A DNA stretch of 64,000 nt from Microtetraspora glauca (GTDB taxonomy: Bacteria > Actinomycetota > Actinomycetes > Streptomycetales > Streptomycetaceae): positions 1-64,000 of the forward strand of contig JOFO01000028.1 in NCBI GenBank assembly GCA_000721275.1, given 5' to 3'. Every line of letters begins with the position of its first letter. Within the stretch, counting starts at the first letter, position 1. The notes under the pieces were generated by a model, which was not told the DNA's origin, made no database searches, and worked only from the letters and a program-made list of their open reading frames with translations. Positions 1 through 7,758 of the stretch are shown piece after piece. The position numbers and the translations under genes were made by a program.

Positions 1-1
1 C

Positions 2-190
2 TCGCACTGGAACGGCTACAAGCTCGACTTCAGCAAGTACACGTGCCTCGGGAACTACATCAAGAACACGTTCACCTACATCGGCGTCCGCGGCGACGGC
101 GCCCCGCAGTGGCGCTCCGGCGCCGGCAACGTCTACGCCGACGAGGGCAACCACTGGGACGTGACCTTCTACAACTGCGGCGGCTGCTGA
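2..190 (+). CDS. C-terminal end of a secreted protein (partial)
   Basis: The frame is open from the window edge to a TGA and gives 62 residues; the start lies outside the window. The piece is rich in Gly, Asn, Tyr and Trp, holds one internal Cys and ends in a CGGC motif, which suggests an extracellular, disulfide-bonded domain. Codon use has the strong third-position G/C bias of a real Streptomyces gene. A strong hairpin follows 18 nt after the stop. I do not recognise the family. A full-length view is needed to say more than that it is probably exported. Confidence 0.6.
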   Translation, partial: SHWNGYKLDFSKYTCLGNYIKNTFTYIGVRGDGAPQWRSGAGNVYADEGNHWDVTFYNCGGC

Positions 191-207
191 ACCCGCCGCC
201 CCACCGC

Positions 208-243
208 GCGCGCGGGTCCCCCCGGGCCGGGGGGCCCGCGCGC
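208..243 (+). terminator. Hairpin terminator after the first partial gene
   Basis: Arms 208-216 plus 218-223 pair with 229-234 plus 235-243, leaving T217 bulged and a 5-nt loop. This is a 15-bp G/C-only stem without a U tract, as is usual for Streptomyces terminators. Confidence 0.7.
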
Positions 244-281
244 CCGTAACCGTCAGCCTGACCGCACATGGAGGAACAACG

Positions 282-527
282 TTGACCCCCGAAGTCTCCC
301 GCCGCACCGCACTCCTGACGGCAGTCGGCGGTGCGCTCGCCCTGTCCGCCCTGCCCTCCGGAGCCGCGCAGGCGGCGCCCCTTCCGGCGGCGGCCCGCGG
401 AAAGCCGTTCGTGACGAACCCCCGCGAGACCGGCGCACTCTACGACGCCGACGCCGCCCGCACCGCGCACGGGGAACCGCTGAACGCCGCCGTCGGCTGC
501 GCCACGGGACGCGGAGGCCGGAGCTGA
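282..527 (+). CDS. Tat-leader small secreted protein, coupled to the amidase
   Basis: The frame starts with TTG, seven nt after a GGAGG-type ribosome site at about 270-275, and encodes 81 residues. Residues 6-31 form a Tat-like leader: an RRTALL twin-arginine motif, a hydrophobic stretch and an AQA cleavage site. The remaining 50 residues match no family I know. Its TGA overlaps the ATG of the amidase (TGATG), so the two are translationally coupled. It may be a separate secreted peptide. It may also be the export signal of a once longer amidase that was separated by a frameshift, because the amidase itself has no signal. Both readings fit the sequence. Confidence 0.6.
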   Translation: MTPEVSRRTALLTAVGGALALSALPSGAAQAAPLPAAARGKPFVTNPRETGALYDADAARTAHGEPLNAAVGCATGRGGRS

Positions 528-1267
528 TGGCCACGTTCGTCACCCGCGCCCAGTGGGGCGCCCGCGCCCCCAAGAGCGTCAGCAACAGCATCACCCCGGC
601 ACAGGGGGGCGTGGTCGTCCACCACGTCGACGCCGTCAAGGTCGCCGAGGCCGACCACGCCGACTGCGCCGCGCAGGTGCGGGGCATCCAGAACTACCAC
701 ATGGACCAGAACGGCTGGTCGGACATCGCCTACAGCCACCTGGCCTGCGTGCACGGCTACCTCTTCCAGGGGCGGGGCGAGAACGTCCGCACCGCTGCCC
801 AGGGCACCACCCAGGGCAACGACGACTGGTACGCGGTCTGCGCCCTGACCGGTGGCACCGGGAGCGACTACGACGCCGTCACCGCCGGGCTGATCGACGC
901 CATCCGCCACGGGGTCAACCGGCTGCGGGTGTCCGGCGGTGCCGCGCCGGCCATCACCGGCCACCGCGACCACCACGCGACCGGCTGCCCGGGGAACCTG
1001 TACTCCCGGGTCATCAGCGGCGAGGTCAACCCCGGCGGCGGCCCGCTGCCCTATCCGGGGGTCGCCTTCCGGCAGTCCCCGGTCACCGTGCACGCGAGCG
1101 TGGCCACCTGGCAGTACCGCATGAACAGCGCGCACGGTTACCGCCTCACCGTGGACGGGCAGTACGGCCCCGGCTCCGACGCGGCCTGCCGAAGCTTCCA
1201 GTCGAGCAGGGGCCTGACGGTGGACGGCGTCGTCGGACCCGCGACGTGGGGGGCGACGTTCGCCTAG
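527..1267 (+). CDS. N-acetylmuramoyl-L-alanine amidase (PGRP type) with peptidoglycan-binding domain
   Basis: The protein has 246 residues. Residues 5-165 form an Amidase_2/PGRP domain: it opens with the TRAQWGAR motif, has an HH zinc pair near residue 28, and a GHRDHH..GCPG zinc and catalytic segment near residues 143-153. Residues 180-245 form a PG_binding_1 domain with the typical LTVDGxxGPxT repeat. The family cleaves the amide bond between muramic acid and the stem peptide. A GGAGG site at 513-517 supports this ATG. No signal peptide is present in this frame; the upstream coupled gene carries a Tat leader. A 19-bp hairpin follows. Role: cell-wall hydrolysis or remodelling. Confidence 0.9.
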   Translation: MATFVTRAQWGARAPKSVSNSITPAQGGVVVHHVDAVKVAEADHADCAAQVRGIQNYHMDQNGWSDIAYSHLACVHGYLFQGRGENVRTAAQGTTQGNDDWYAVCALTGGTGSDYDAVTAGLIDAIRHGVNRLRVSGGAAPAITGHRDHHATGCPGNLYSRVISGEVNPGGGPLPYPGVAFRQSPVTVHASVATWQYRMNSAHGYRLTVDGQYGPGSDAACRSFQSSRGLTVDGVVGPATWGATFA

Positions 1268-1285
1268 AGCGGCGCGCGCCAGGGG

Positions 1286-1328
1286 GCGACGGTGTCCCGC
1301 ACGGTGGTCCCGTGCGGGACACCGTCGC
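1286..1328 (+). terminator. Strong hairpin terminator after the amidase
   Basis: Arms 1286-1304 and 1310-1328 are perfectly complementary over 19 bp with a 5-nt loop. The hairpin lies 18 nt after the amidase stop and could also stop the convergent gene. The stretch 1329-1503 shows nothing else. Confidence 0.8.
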
Positions 1329-1503
1329 GTCGCCTCCGGAGACTGGGGAGATTCCGTAAGAGGCGGTGGATCCCCCGGGGTTCAGAGGTTCAGGGACGCC
1401 AGACAGCGAGAGCCGGCGCCACTGAGTCGCAGCACTCTCGGCGGGAATGACGACGTCAGGGTCCTCGATCTCGTCCCCTGCTCCGCCCGTGGCGAGGGGC
1501 CGG

Positions 1504-2472
1504 CTAGGTGCGGAGGGGAGTCAGACAGGTGCCGTCGGGCGCGCCGGCGCGCAGCGCATCGGCGGCGTACGGGTCGAACCGCTTGCCGCCCTTCACCGCG
1601 GCTGCTTCCTTGGAGAAGAGCGGATGGATGAAGCCGTCCTCCGGCGCGGTACAGGCATCGTTGGCGATCACGTGTCGGGAAGGACCGAGCACCAGCTTCC
1701 CGTCCCTCACCGTCACGCTCAGTTGTCGCCGTACGACCACCCTGGCCACTTCTTCGCGGCCGGGGCGAACCTCCCAGCCGCCCTCCGCCTTGATGACGGC
1801 GTAGACGAAGGTGTAGTCGGTGTGCACGAGAAGTTCCCCGGCCGGCGTGAGCTCGTAGGTCATGGAGCCCTGGGCCCTCGTGTCCTTCAGGACGCGAACC
1901 TCAGCCGGATCGAAGCGGGTGAACGTCCCCAGGGGGCTGCGGCTCTCCGTCGGACGGGCAAGGGCGGCGTCCAGTTCGAGGCGGGCGGGATCGCCGGGGG
2001 CGAGAAGCGCGAAAGCCCTCTCGGGGCGCTCCCCGGCCAGCACCTCGTCGGAGACATTGGCCTCTCTCACGAAGTCGCGCACCGTGTTCAGAGCGGTTGT
2101 CACCTGGGCCGTGCTGAGACCGCCGACGGGGCGGACCAGGGCGGGGGGCAGCATGCTGCTCGCCACGTCGGTCCGGTCCCAGCGGGCGGCGGGAGAGCCA
2201 CGAAAAGGGAGGCCCGTGGTGAGTGGCCAGGCTTCGGGCCACATCGCCTCCTCGAGGAGACCCGGCGCGAACGGCGCGTGCGCGGGCCGCTCGCCGGCCG
2301 TGACGTCGTACAGCCAGAACGCGAAGCCACCCGCCAGGACCACCCCCGCCCCTGCCCACAACCCGATCTTGCGACGCCGTCTGACACGGTCCTGCCGCAC
2401 CCGCTCCTCGCGGTCCGGGTCGTTCTGCTCGGCCTTCAGCCGCGCCGCGTACTCCGCAGCATCGATGGACAT
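1504..2472 (-). CDS. Single-pass membrane protein of unknown function
   Basis: The gene encodes 322 residues. The ATG at 2472 has a GGGGAGGGGAG ribosome site directly upstream, while the open frame extending further upstream has no such site. Residues 1-35 are charged and helical (many Glu, Arg and Lys). A single transmembrane segment follows at about residues 36-56. The remaining 265 residues are predicted outside and contain a conserved-looking block with two Cys near the C-terminus (NDACTAP and DGTCLTP). I recognise it only as a Streptomyces-type hypothetical membrane protein; no catalytic motif is visible. Confidence 0.8.
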   Translation of the reverse strand: MSIDAAEYAARLKAEQNDPDREERVRQDRVRRRRKIGLWAGAGVVLAGGFAFWLYDVTAGERPAHAPFAPGLLEEAMWPEAWPLTTGLPFRGSPAARWDRTDVASSMLPPALVRPVGGLSTAQVTTALNTVRDFVREANVSDEVLAGERPERAFALLAPGDPARLELDAALARPTESRSPLGTFTRFDPAEVRVLKDTRAQGSMTYELTPAGELLVHTDYTFVYAVIKAEGGWEVRPGREEVARVVVRRQLSVTVRDGKLVLGPSRHVIANDACTAPEDGFIHPLFSKEAAAVKGGKRFDPYAADALRAGAPDGTCLTPLRT

Positions 2473-3363
2473 GCACTCCCCTCCCCTGGCCGCCGACTCG
2501 GCGACGCGGAGAGATCTTGCCATGAGCGTGACAGCGCATCCGCGCAGGTCCACTCCGAGCCCGCCGAACCGGCAGTGCTCGCCCGCGTTCCCTTCCCGGC
2601 CGGGGCAGCGGCGGGGCCCGAGCAGACTCTCGGCGATCGCACCGCGCGGTCCGGCGGCGTCCGTGACGAATCGCCGTCGAAATGTCGAGATGGTGCTCAC
2701 CGCGGGACGGATCCGGGACCGATGCGGGCACCATGACGAACCAGAACCAGCAGGTATGCCCTGTCCCGCTGTGAATGGCGGCCTCGCCGCAGCGCGCGAG
2801 CAGGGGCGCCGCAGGCTCACAGCCGATGAGCTCAGTTGGAGCGGCGGCCGGTCCGCTCGCGCCTGATCAGGTCGTTCACGCCGAAGCCCCGGCCTGCACG
2901 TGCCGCAGCGACCGTATCGTTCCCGCGAAGAGCTCGAAGCGCGGCAACGCAGGTACTGCGGGAAGCTCCCCTATCTGCTGACGCCGCCGCGCCCAGCGCG
3001 ATGTCATGCCGTGCCACGCCGCTGCGGATCGTGCGCCTGGGGCTCGCTGGCTTCTCGACGCGCACGTGGCCCAGCCCCTGTAGCGCGACATCGGGCGCGG
3101 CAAGGACCTCGCTCAGGAGACCGTCGGCGGCGGCGCCCGGCTCCGCGGAATCGGGTGACCGACCGGCGCCCCGATCCGCGCGCCCCCGGCGCGCGCCCTG
3201 AGTACCACTCCGCACCACAACAACGTCCGCTCGGGACAGATGCCGCATCCCGGCGTGCCGGATCCTTTCGTCTACAGAGCGTGAAGCCGGGCGCAGTTTT
3301 TGCCCGATGTGGCGGCGGCAAAGTGGGGCGAGGAAGACACCCCATCTCACGGAGAGAAACACC
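2473..3363. other. Gene-poor stretch, possibly a gene remnant
   Basis: I see no frame here with convincing start, codon bias and protein character. Short frames exist on both strands. One on the minus strand (2832-3103) ends with GVNDLIRRERTG and looks faintly protein-like, so a decayed gene is possible. No inverted repeats of an insertion sequence were found. Upstream of 2472 the stretch should carry the promoter of the membrane protein. Confidence 0.4.
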
Positions 3364-3717
3364 TTGACGAACAACAAGAAGGCGGGCGTCGCCGCGCGTG
3401 CCGCCCTCGCCGTGTCCGCAGCCCTCGCCCTCGCCCTGTCGGCTGCGGCTCCCGCCGCCGTAGCCGCTCCCGCAGCTGATCCTCACGGGCTCTCCTGCGA
3501 GAAGGGCAAGCACAACATCGACGACTACACCGGCTGGGCGCTGTGCACCAACGTCGGAAGCGAGCCCATCACCTTCTGGGTCCACCTGGTCTGCGGCTGG
3601 TCGTCCGACGTGGACGGTGAACGCATCCGCCTCGAACCGGGCGACTCCGGCCAGTCGACCGCCCACTGCTCAAGCCTGGGCTCGGGCATCGGGGAGATCC
3701 AGGTCCGCTCCGCCTGA
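3364..3717 (+). CDS. Small secreted four-cysteine protein
   Basis: The TTG start at 3364 follows a GGAGAG ribosome site by eight nt and gives 117 residues. Residues 1-35 form a clear Sec signal (KK, then a long Ala/Leu stretch ending AVAAPAA). The mature part of about 80 residues has four Cys, several Trp and a DYTGWALCTN motif, which suggests a small disulfide-stabilised beta fold. I do not recognise the family. It stands alone and is followed by an 11-bp hairpin. Confidence 0.8.
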   Translation: MTNNKKAGVAARAALAVSAALALALSAAAPAAVAAPAADPHGLSCEKGKHNIDDYTGWALCTNVGSEPITFWVHLVCGWSSDVDGERIRLEPGDSGQSTAHCSSLGSGIGEIQVRSA

Positions 3718-3734
3718 CCACGGGCACCACCACC

Positions 3735-3772
3735 AAGGACGTACCTCGGGCAGGCGCGCGGGGTACGTCCTT
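3735..3772 (+). terminator. Hairpin terminator
   Basis: Arms 3735-3745 and 3762-3772 pair perfectly over 11 bp around a 16-nt loop, 17 nt after the stop of the secreted protein; the stem ends in TT. Confidence 0.65.
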
Positions 3773-3899
3773 GAACCTGTCAGCCGAGGCGCGGCGGGCA
3801 CGGGCAAACCGGCGGGCGGCCCGCGTGGATGGCGGTCACCCTTCGAAGTCCTGGCCTTGCGCCTCCTGACCGTGGGGACGAGGTCGCGGCGCCGACCAC

Positions 3900-3937
3900 T
3901 TCACCGGGCCTTCTCCTGGACCCGTAGTGTGGCGACC
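3900..3937 (+). promoter_or_regulatory. Leaderless promoter of the 138-residue protein
   Basis: A TAGTGT -10 box at 3925-3930 sits 7 nt before a GTG start. A weak -35 candidate, TTCACC, lies at 3900-3905. There is no ribosome site before the GTG. Confidence 0.45.
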
Positions 3938-4354
3938 GTGGACATGCTGACGATCATTGAGGACCTGGCGGAAGAAGCCGAGCGGCAACTTCATGAGCAG
4001 ATGTGGGTACCGGCCCCGTCTGATCGCGCCATCGCGGCGAAGGCCGCCACCGAACTGGCCACAGCCGTCGGTACTCCTGAGGCCCAGCGGGCGCTGTCCG
4101 AGATCGACCGGCTGGCCCATCTGCGAGAAGCGCTCGCCGCTCTCGCCATCGCCCTCGCCCATGTGCACGGACGCCTGGCCTGGTTCCTCGGCGCAGCGGC
4201 CACCGCCCTCACCCCGGTCCTGCACTGGCGCGCCCTGGCGCCTGAGGACGGCCCGACCTTCGGAGCCGTCCAGCCGACCCTCCAGCAGTACGCGGAGGCC
4301 GAGGACGCCATCCGCCGGCTTCGGCGCACCCTCGCGGGCATCGCCACTGCCTGA
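3938..4354 (+). CDS. Helical hypothetical protein
   Basis: The protein has 138 residues from a GTG that appears to be leaderless (TAGTGT box 7 nt upstream). Starting at the ATG at 3944 instead would cost two residues. The sequence is almost entirely amphipathic helix, with repeated Ala/Leu/Glu patterning and a hydrophobic middle (LAALAIALAHVHGRLAWFLG). No transmembrane segment is certain and no catalytic motif is seen. Codon bias is strong. The family is unknown to me; the pattern fits a Streptomyces-specific hypothetical protein. Confidence 0.65.
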   Translation: MDMLTIIEDLAEEAERQLHEQMWVPAPSDRAIAAKAATELATAVGTPEAQRALSEIDRLAHLREALAALAIALAHVHGRLAWFLGAAATALTPVLHWRALAPEDGPTFGAVQPTLQQYAEAEDAIRRLRRTLAGIATA

Positions 4355-4724
4355 CACCACCTCCGGGGCCTGGTGTAAGCGATCGCGGTACGGAGCGTCC
4401 CGCTGCGAGCGTTCCCGGGCCGCCGCTCCCACGCGGCCTGCCACCCGCCAACATGGCGGGGGCCGTTGGCGGTCCGAGCGGTTCGCGGCGGTCCTAGCGC
4501 TCTGCGTTCGGGGGCCGGCCTTCCGCGGCACAGGCTGGGACCTGCCGTGGGGACCACCCAGGCGTCGCGACAGCTGACAGACGCATCTGCCGCCGTGTCG
4601 TCGGTTGCCGACGCCCCGCCTCGGCGCCCCGCCTCCGCCTCACAGACGCGCGCACCAGCACCCGCTCGGATCGGCCGGGGCGCACCGCGGCTCGCGGCCG
4701 GCCTGATCCGGACCGACGGCGGCT
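4355..4724. other. Intergenic stretch without a gene
   Basis: A 6-bp inverted repeat at 4354-4376 (ACACCA...TGGTGT) just after the stop may act as a weak terminator. I see nothing else in this 370-nt stretch between convergent genes. Confidence 0.4.
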
Positions 4725-5273
4725 TTACGCGGTCACCGGTTCGAGCCGCAAATGCTGCGCCGGCCAGGGCGGGGGATGTACCGGGCCGAACCAGACGCGG
4801 ACGTCGATCCCGGTGCGGACCGGCAGGCGAGGGAAGTCGTTCTCGGCGTGTTCGGTGCGGTGCAGCGCGTGCTCCGGGCCGAGGTGGCGGGCGGCGTAGG
4901 CGTCGAAGGCGCCCGCCCCGGACGGGTGGCAGATGGTCGCCTGCACCTCACGGGCGCCGGGCGCGGGGGTGAAGCACGGGCCGCGCAGCAGGAGGACGTC
5001 GTCGCTGTCGATCATGGTGGCGTTGGCCGCGTCGCGGTGTTCCTGCCACACCGGGCCGCCGTAGAACTCCTCCAGCGCCCGCCGGCGCCGCGCCATGTCG
5101 GGGAAGGCACGCAGCCAGACGAACCGGTCCGGGTCGTCCAGGTCGCGGAACCGGCCGCCGACGGTGATGCCGACCGCCTGCTGACCGGTCACGAACTCGC
5201 GCTCGAACAGCTCGATCAGGGTCTCGCGGGCCCCGGGGTGCAGGGTGTACTGGCGCAGTTCGACGATGCTCAT
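4725..5273 (-). CDS. NIPSNAP-family protein
   Basis: The gene encodes 182 residues. It opens with the NIPSNAP hallmark MSIVELRQYTLHPG and continues with two ferredoxin-like halves, including a DRFVWLRAFPDMARR block and a second LPVRTGIDVRVWFGP block. This matches the dimeric alpha/beta barrel (Dabb-like) fold. The family's biochemical role in bacteria is not settled. Its ATG overlaps the TGA of the upstream gene (ATGA at 5270-5273), so the two form a coupled operon. Both are divergent from a WYL regulator and probably controlled by it. Confidence 0.85.
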   Translation of the reverse strand: MSIVELRQYTLHPGARETLIELFEREFVTGQQAVGITVGGRFRDLDDPDRFVWLRAFPDMARRRRALEEFYGGPVWQEHRDAANATMIDSDDVLLLRGPCFTPAPGAREVQATICHPSGAGAFDAYAARHLGPEHALHRTEHAENDFPRLPVRTGIDVRVWFGPVHPPPWPAQHLRLEPVTA

Positions 5274-5734
5274 GCCGCCCGTCCGGTGCGGGTGAGGTCC
5301 ATGGTCCAGTTGTGTTCCCAGGTACGGCCGCCGTCGGCGGAGAACTCCTGCTCCCAGCGGGCGTGGTCCGGGCCGAGGCGGTGCCAGGTGAAGTGCACCC
5401 GGATCGGGCTCCCGTCGTAGGTGTCGTCGCCGTGGAAGTCGCCGCGGTCGCCGGTGAAGCCGCCGACGACGGGCGGGTCCAGCCGGCCGGTCCGGCTGTC
5501 GGACCAGTGGATCGACCAGCGTCGCGTCTCGCGGTCGAAGAGGCGCAGGGTGACACCCTGGCGATCGAGGGTGGGAAAGGTGATCTCGTCGATGTTGCCG
5601 GCGCCCCCGAACAGCGGGCGGACCACCGCGTATCCGGGGAACTCGACCCAGGTCGCGGGGCCCGCCGTGAGCGGTGCGGTGAGACGGCGGTTGGCCACGT
5701 CCCAGGTGCCGTGCAGGAAGTCGAAGTCGTTCAT
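5270..5734 (-). CDS. DUF1579-like lipocalin-type protein
   Basis: The protein has 154 residues and begins MNDFDFLHGTWDV, the FxFLxGxW signature of DUF1579 and related lipocalin-like proteins. The rest is a string of predicted beta strands rich in Trp and Arg (RRWSIHWSDS, HFTWHRLGPDHARWEQEF). This suggests a beta-barrel that binds a small molecule, by analogy only. It is the first gene of a two-gene operon with the NIPSNAP protein. A TACCTT box ends 7 nt before the ATG, so the transcript is probably leaderless. The operator palindrome lies just upstream. Confidence 0.8.
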   Translation of the reverse strand: MNDFDFLHGTWDVANRRLTAPLTAGPATWVEFPGYAVVRPLFGGAGNIDEITFPTLDRQGVTLRLFDRETRRWSIHWSDSRTGRLDPPVVGGFTGDRGDFHGDDTYDGSPIRVHFTWHRLGPDHARWEQEFSADGGRTWEHNWTMDLTRTGRAA

Positions 5735-5753
5735 GCGCCGGAAGGTAGGGCCT

Positions 5754-5780
5754 GTCCCCTGACATCTGCTGTCAGTGGAC
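5754..5780. promoter_or_regulatory. 27-bp palindromic operator for the WYL regulator
   Basis: The core CTGACA-TCTGC-TGTCAG at 5759-5775 is a perfect 6-bp-arm palindrome. It is extended by GTCC at 5754-5757 paired with GGAC at 5777-5780; only one pair (5758/5776) fails. It lies in the 62-nt gap between the divergent promoters and overlaps the expected -35 regions, so binding could repress both directions. Confidence 0.7.
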
Positions 5781-5796
5781 GGGGATACTGAACGGC

Positions 5797-6744
5797 ATGC
5801 GCGCGAGCCGGCTGGTCACCCTGCTCCTCCTGCTCCAGAACCGGGGCCGGATGACGGCCCGGCAACTGGCCGACGAGCTGGAGGTGTCCGTCCGTACCGT
5901 CTACCGGGACGTCGAGGCGCTCGCCGGCGCCGGCATCCCGCTGTACGGTGCCGCCGGCCACGCGGGCGGCTACCGGCTGGTCGACGGCTACCGCACCCGG
6001 CTCACCGGACTGACCAGCGACGAGGCGCAGGCCGCGTTCCTCGCCGCGCTCCCCGGCGCCGCCGCCGATCTCGGCCTGGGCGAGGCGCTCACCGCCGCCC
6101 AGCTCAAGCTGCACGCGGCACTGCCGGCGGAGCTGCGCGCACACGCCGGGCGGATCCAGGAGCGCTTCCTGCTCGACGCCCCCGGCTGGTACAGCGACGG
6201 CGACCGCACGCCCCACCTGGCCGCGGTCGCCGCCGCGGTGTGGGAGCGGCGGGCGATGCTCCTGCGGTACCGGCGCTGGCGGGCGCCGGAGGAGATCGAG
6301 CGGCGGGTGGAACCGTACGGGCTGGTACTGAAGGCGGGCCGCTGGTACCTGGTCGCCGGAGGGCCGTCCGGGACCCGCACGTACCGCGTCGACCAGATCC
6401 TCGCCGTGCGTCCGCTGGCGGAGTTCGCGGTACCGGAAGGGTTCGACCTCGCCGCGTACTGGAAGGACCATGTGGCGGGCTTCCGGGCCCGGTTGCACAC
6501 CGGGGAAGCCCTGGTACGGCTCACGCCGGAGGGCGCCCGCCGTCTCGGAGTGACGCCCACAGGCGGCGGTTGGACCGAGGTCCGGATACCGATCGAGTCC
6601 GTCGACCACGCCCACGGGGAGTTCCTGCGCCTGGGCACGGACATCGAGGTCCTGGCCCCGGTCGAGCTGCGCGACCGCATCACGGCGACCGTCCGCACCT
6701 TGGCCGCCCGCTACGGGGACCGTCCCGCACAAGGCGACGCCTAG
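5797..6744 (+). CDS. YafY-type transcriptional regulator with WYL domain
   Basis: The protein has 315 residues. Residues 3-60 form a DeoR-like winged helix (MTARQLADELEVSVRTVYRDVEAL). Residues about 135-225 form the WYL domain, with RRVEPYGLVLKAGRWYLVA, and a WCX-like C-terminal part follows. Family members sense nucleic acid or small ligands and often repress the adjacent divergent operon. Here that operon is the DUF1579-like/NIPSNAP pair. A GATACT box ends 7 nt before the ATG, which points to a leaderless transcript. The perfect palindrome between the genes is the likely binding site and allows autoregulation. Confidence 0.9.
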   Translation: MRASRLVTLLLLLQNRGRMTARQLADELEVSVRTVYRDVEALAGAGIPLYGAAGHAGGYRLVDGYRTRLTGLTSDEAQAAFLAALPGAAADLGLGEALTAAQLKLHAALPAELRAHAGRIQERFLLDAPGWYSDGDRTPHLAAVAAAVWERRAMLLRYRRWRAPEEIERRVEPYGLVLKAGRWYLVAGGPSGTRTYRVDQILAVRPLAEFAVPEGFDLAAYWKDHVAGFRARLHTGEALVRLTPEGARRLGVTPTGGGWTEVRIPIESVDHAHGEFLRLGTDIEVLAPVELRDRITATVRTLAARYGDRPAQGDA

Positions 6745-6947
6745 GGGTGACTTTCGGATCACCGTGCCGCAGAGCGTTGGACGTTCGATTCGGTGGTCGT
6801 TCGGGCATGGTCCTGGTTGGCGTCCGCTGATGCGCTCGGGTACCCCCCCTGGTGGTGGGTGGCGCCGTCACAGAGCCCGGATGGGGAGGGGCACTCACGT
6901 GGGCCACGGCTCGGCTCCGTTCCCAGGCGTAGTGCGACAATCGGGCG

Positions 6948-7409
6948 ATGTCCGAGGAGCTGTCGCGCTGGTATCGAGGTCGGCTGGTCGTGGGGCCGTT
7001 CAGGTCGTTCGACCTCCGGGAAGTCGAACGTCCCGAACGCGAGATCGGACTGCCGCTGCCGCCTTCCTATCGCTCGTTCCTGGAAGCGGCCGGTGGGGAA
7101 GGTCTCCCGTACTCGGTCCGCGTGCCGGCCTGTGCCCCGGAGCCGCTTCAGGGTCTCGGCGACCTCTTTCGGCTCGGCGTCGACGACGATGGCGCATACG
7201 GCTGGGGCACGCTGCGGGGCGAGTACCGGCGCAGCCGTGAGGGGTGGCTCGCGCGTGAGGTGTCGCTGGCGGGGCTGCTCCCGATCGCCCGTAACGGCGT
7301 TTCTCGGTGCCGAAAGCCCGGTGAGTATCCGTACTCATGTGCAGGGGTCCGTCACCGCCGCATGCTGGCCGCATGCGGTGGACAGACGGTGGGGGGGCAT
7401 CGGTGGTGA
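6948..7409 (+). CDS. SUKH (SMI1/KNR4)-like protein, C-terminus doubtful
   Basis: The frame encodes 153 residues. The front half fits the SUKH fold: an IGLPLPPSYRSFLEAAGG segment, then a DLFRLGVDDD block, then LLPIARNG. In family members a hydrophilic strand-rich end follows this last block. Here the sequence changes to a Cys/Arg-rich tail without family character, so a frameshift or truncation near 7300 is likely. A GACAAT box at 6936-6941 ends 6 nt before the ATG, suggesting a leaderless start. SUKH proteins often serve as immunity proteins, but no toxin is adjacent. The tail overlaps the next gene by 37 nt. Confidence 0.6.
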   Translation: MSEELSRWYRGRLVVGPFRSFDLREVERPEREIGLPLPPSYRSFLEAAGGEGLPYSVRVPACAPEPLQGLGDLFRLGVDDDGAYGWGTLRGEYRRSREGWLAREVSLAGLLPIARNGVSRCRKPGEYPYSCAGVRHRRMLAACGGQTVGGHRW

Positions 7410-7723
7410 GGGTGGGGCGCGGCGGGAGGCCGTCTGCTGGTCAGCAGGTGGGGGTGGGCTTGGCCCTCCTCATCCTCGACTTGCTGGTCATCGCGTGGCT
7501 GGTGTTCGGTTACGGGATGGCCGGCTGGGCCGACAGCTACGACCAGGTCAACGCGCCTGACGCGCCCGGGGTGGCGTGGCAGGGAGTGTGGATCCTGGCC
7601 GGGGGTGCCGTCGTGACAGGCGGCGGCCTGATGGCCCTGCGGTACCGGGTTGCGGGGATTCTGCAGGTGGTCGTGCTGGGCATCGGGGCAGGGCTGCTCG
7701 CTGCCTTGGCGCGTTCTGGTTAG
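7373..7723 (+). CDS. Small two-helix membrane protein (DUF6234-like)
   Basis: From the ATG at 7373 the product has 116 residues; GTG codons at 7403 and 7406 are alternatives. Three hydrophobic segments are visible: LALLILDLLVIAWLVFGY, GVWILAGGAVVTGGGLMAL and VAGILQVVVLGIGAGLLA. A conserved-looking DSYDQVNAPDAPGVAWQ loop joins the first two. The pattern resembles the Streptomyces DUF6234 membrane proteins; this is from memory and not certain. The function is unknown. It precedes the large nSTAND gene, which is convergent. Confidence 0.7.
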   Translation: MRWTDGGGASVVRVGRGGRPSAGQQVGVGLALLILDLLVIAWLVFGYGMAGWADSYDQVNAPDAPGVAWQGVWILAGGAVVTGGGLMALRYRVAGILQVVVLGIGAGLLAALARSG

Positions 7724-7758
7724 GGGGCTTGGGTCTAGGGCTCGGGCGGGCGGCGCGT

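Noticed and set aside
2816..2840. A tRNA start suggested by GCTCAGTTGGAGCGG
   Set aside because: No T-arm or matching acceptor strand follows at the right distance.
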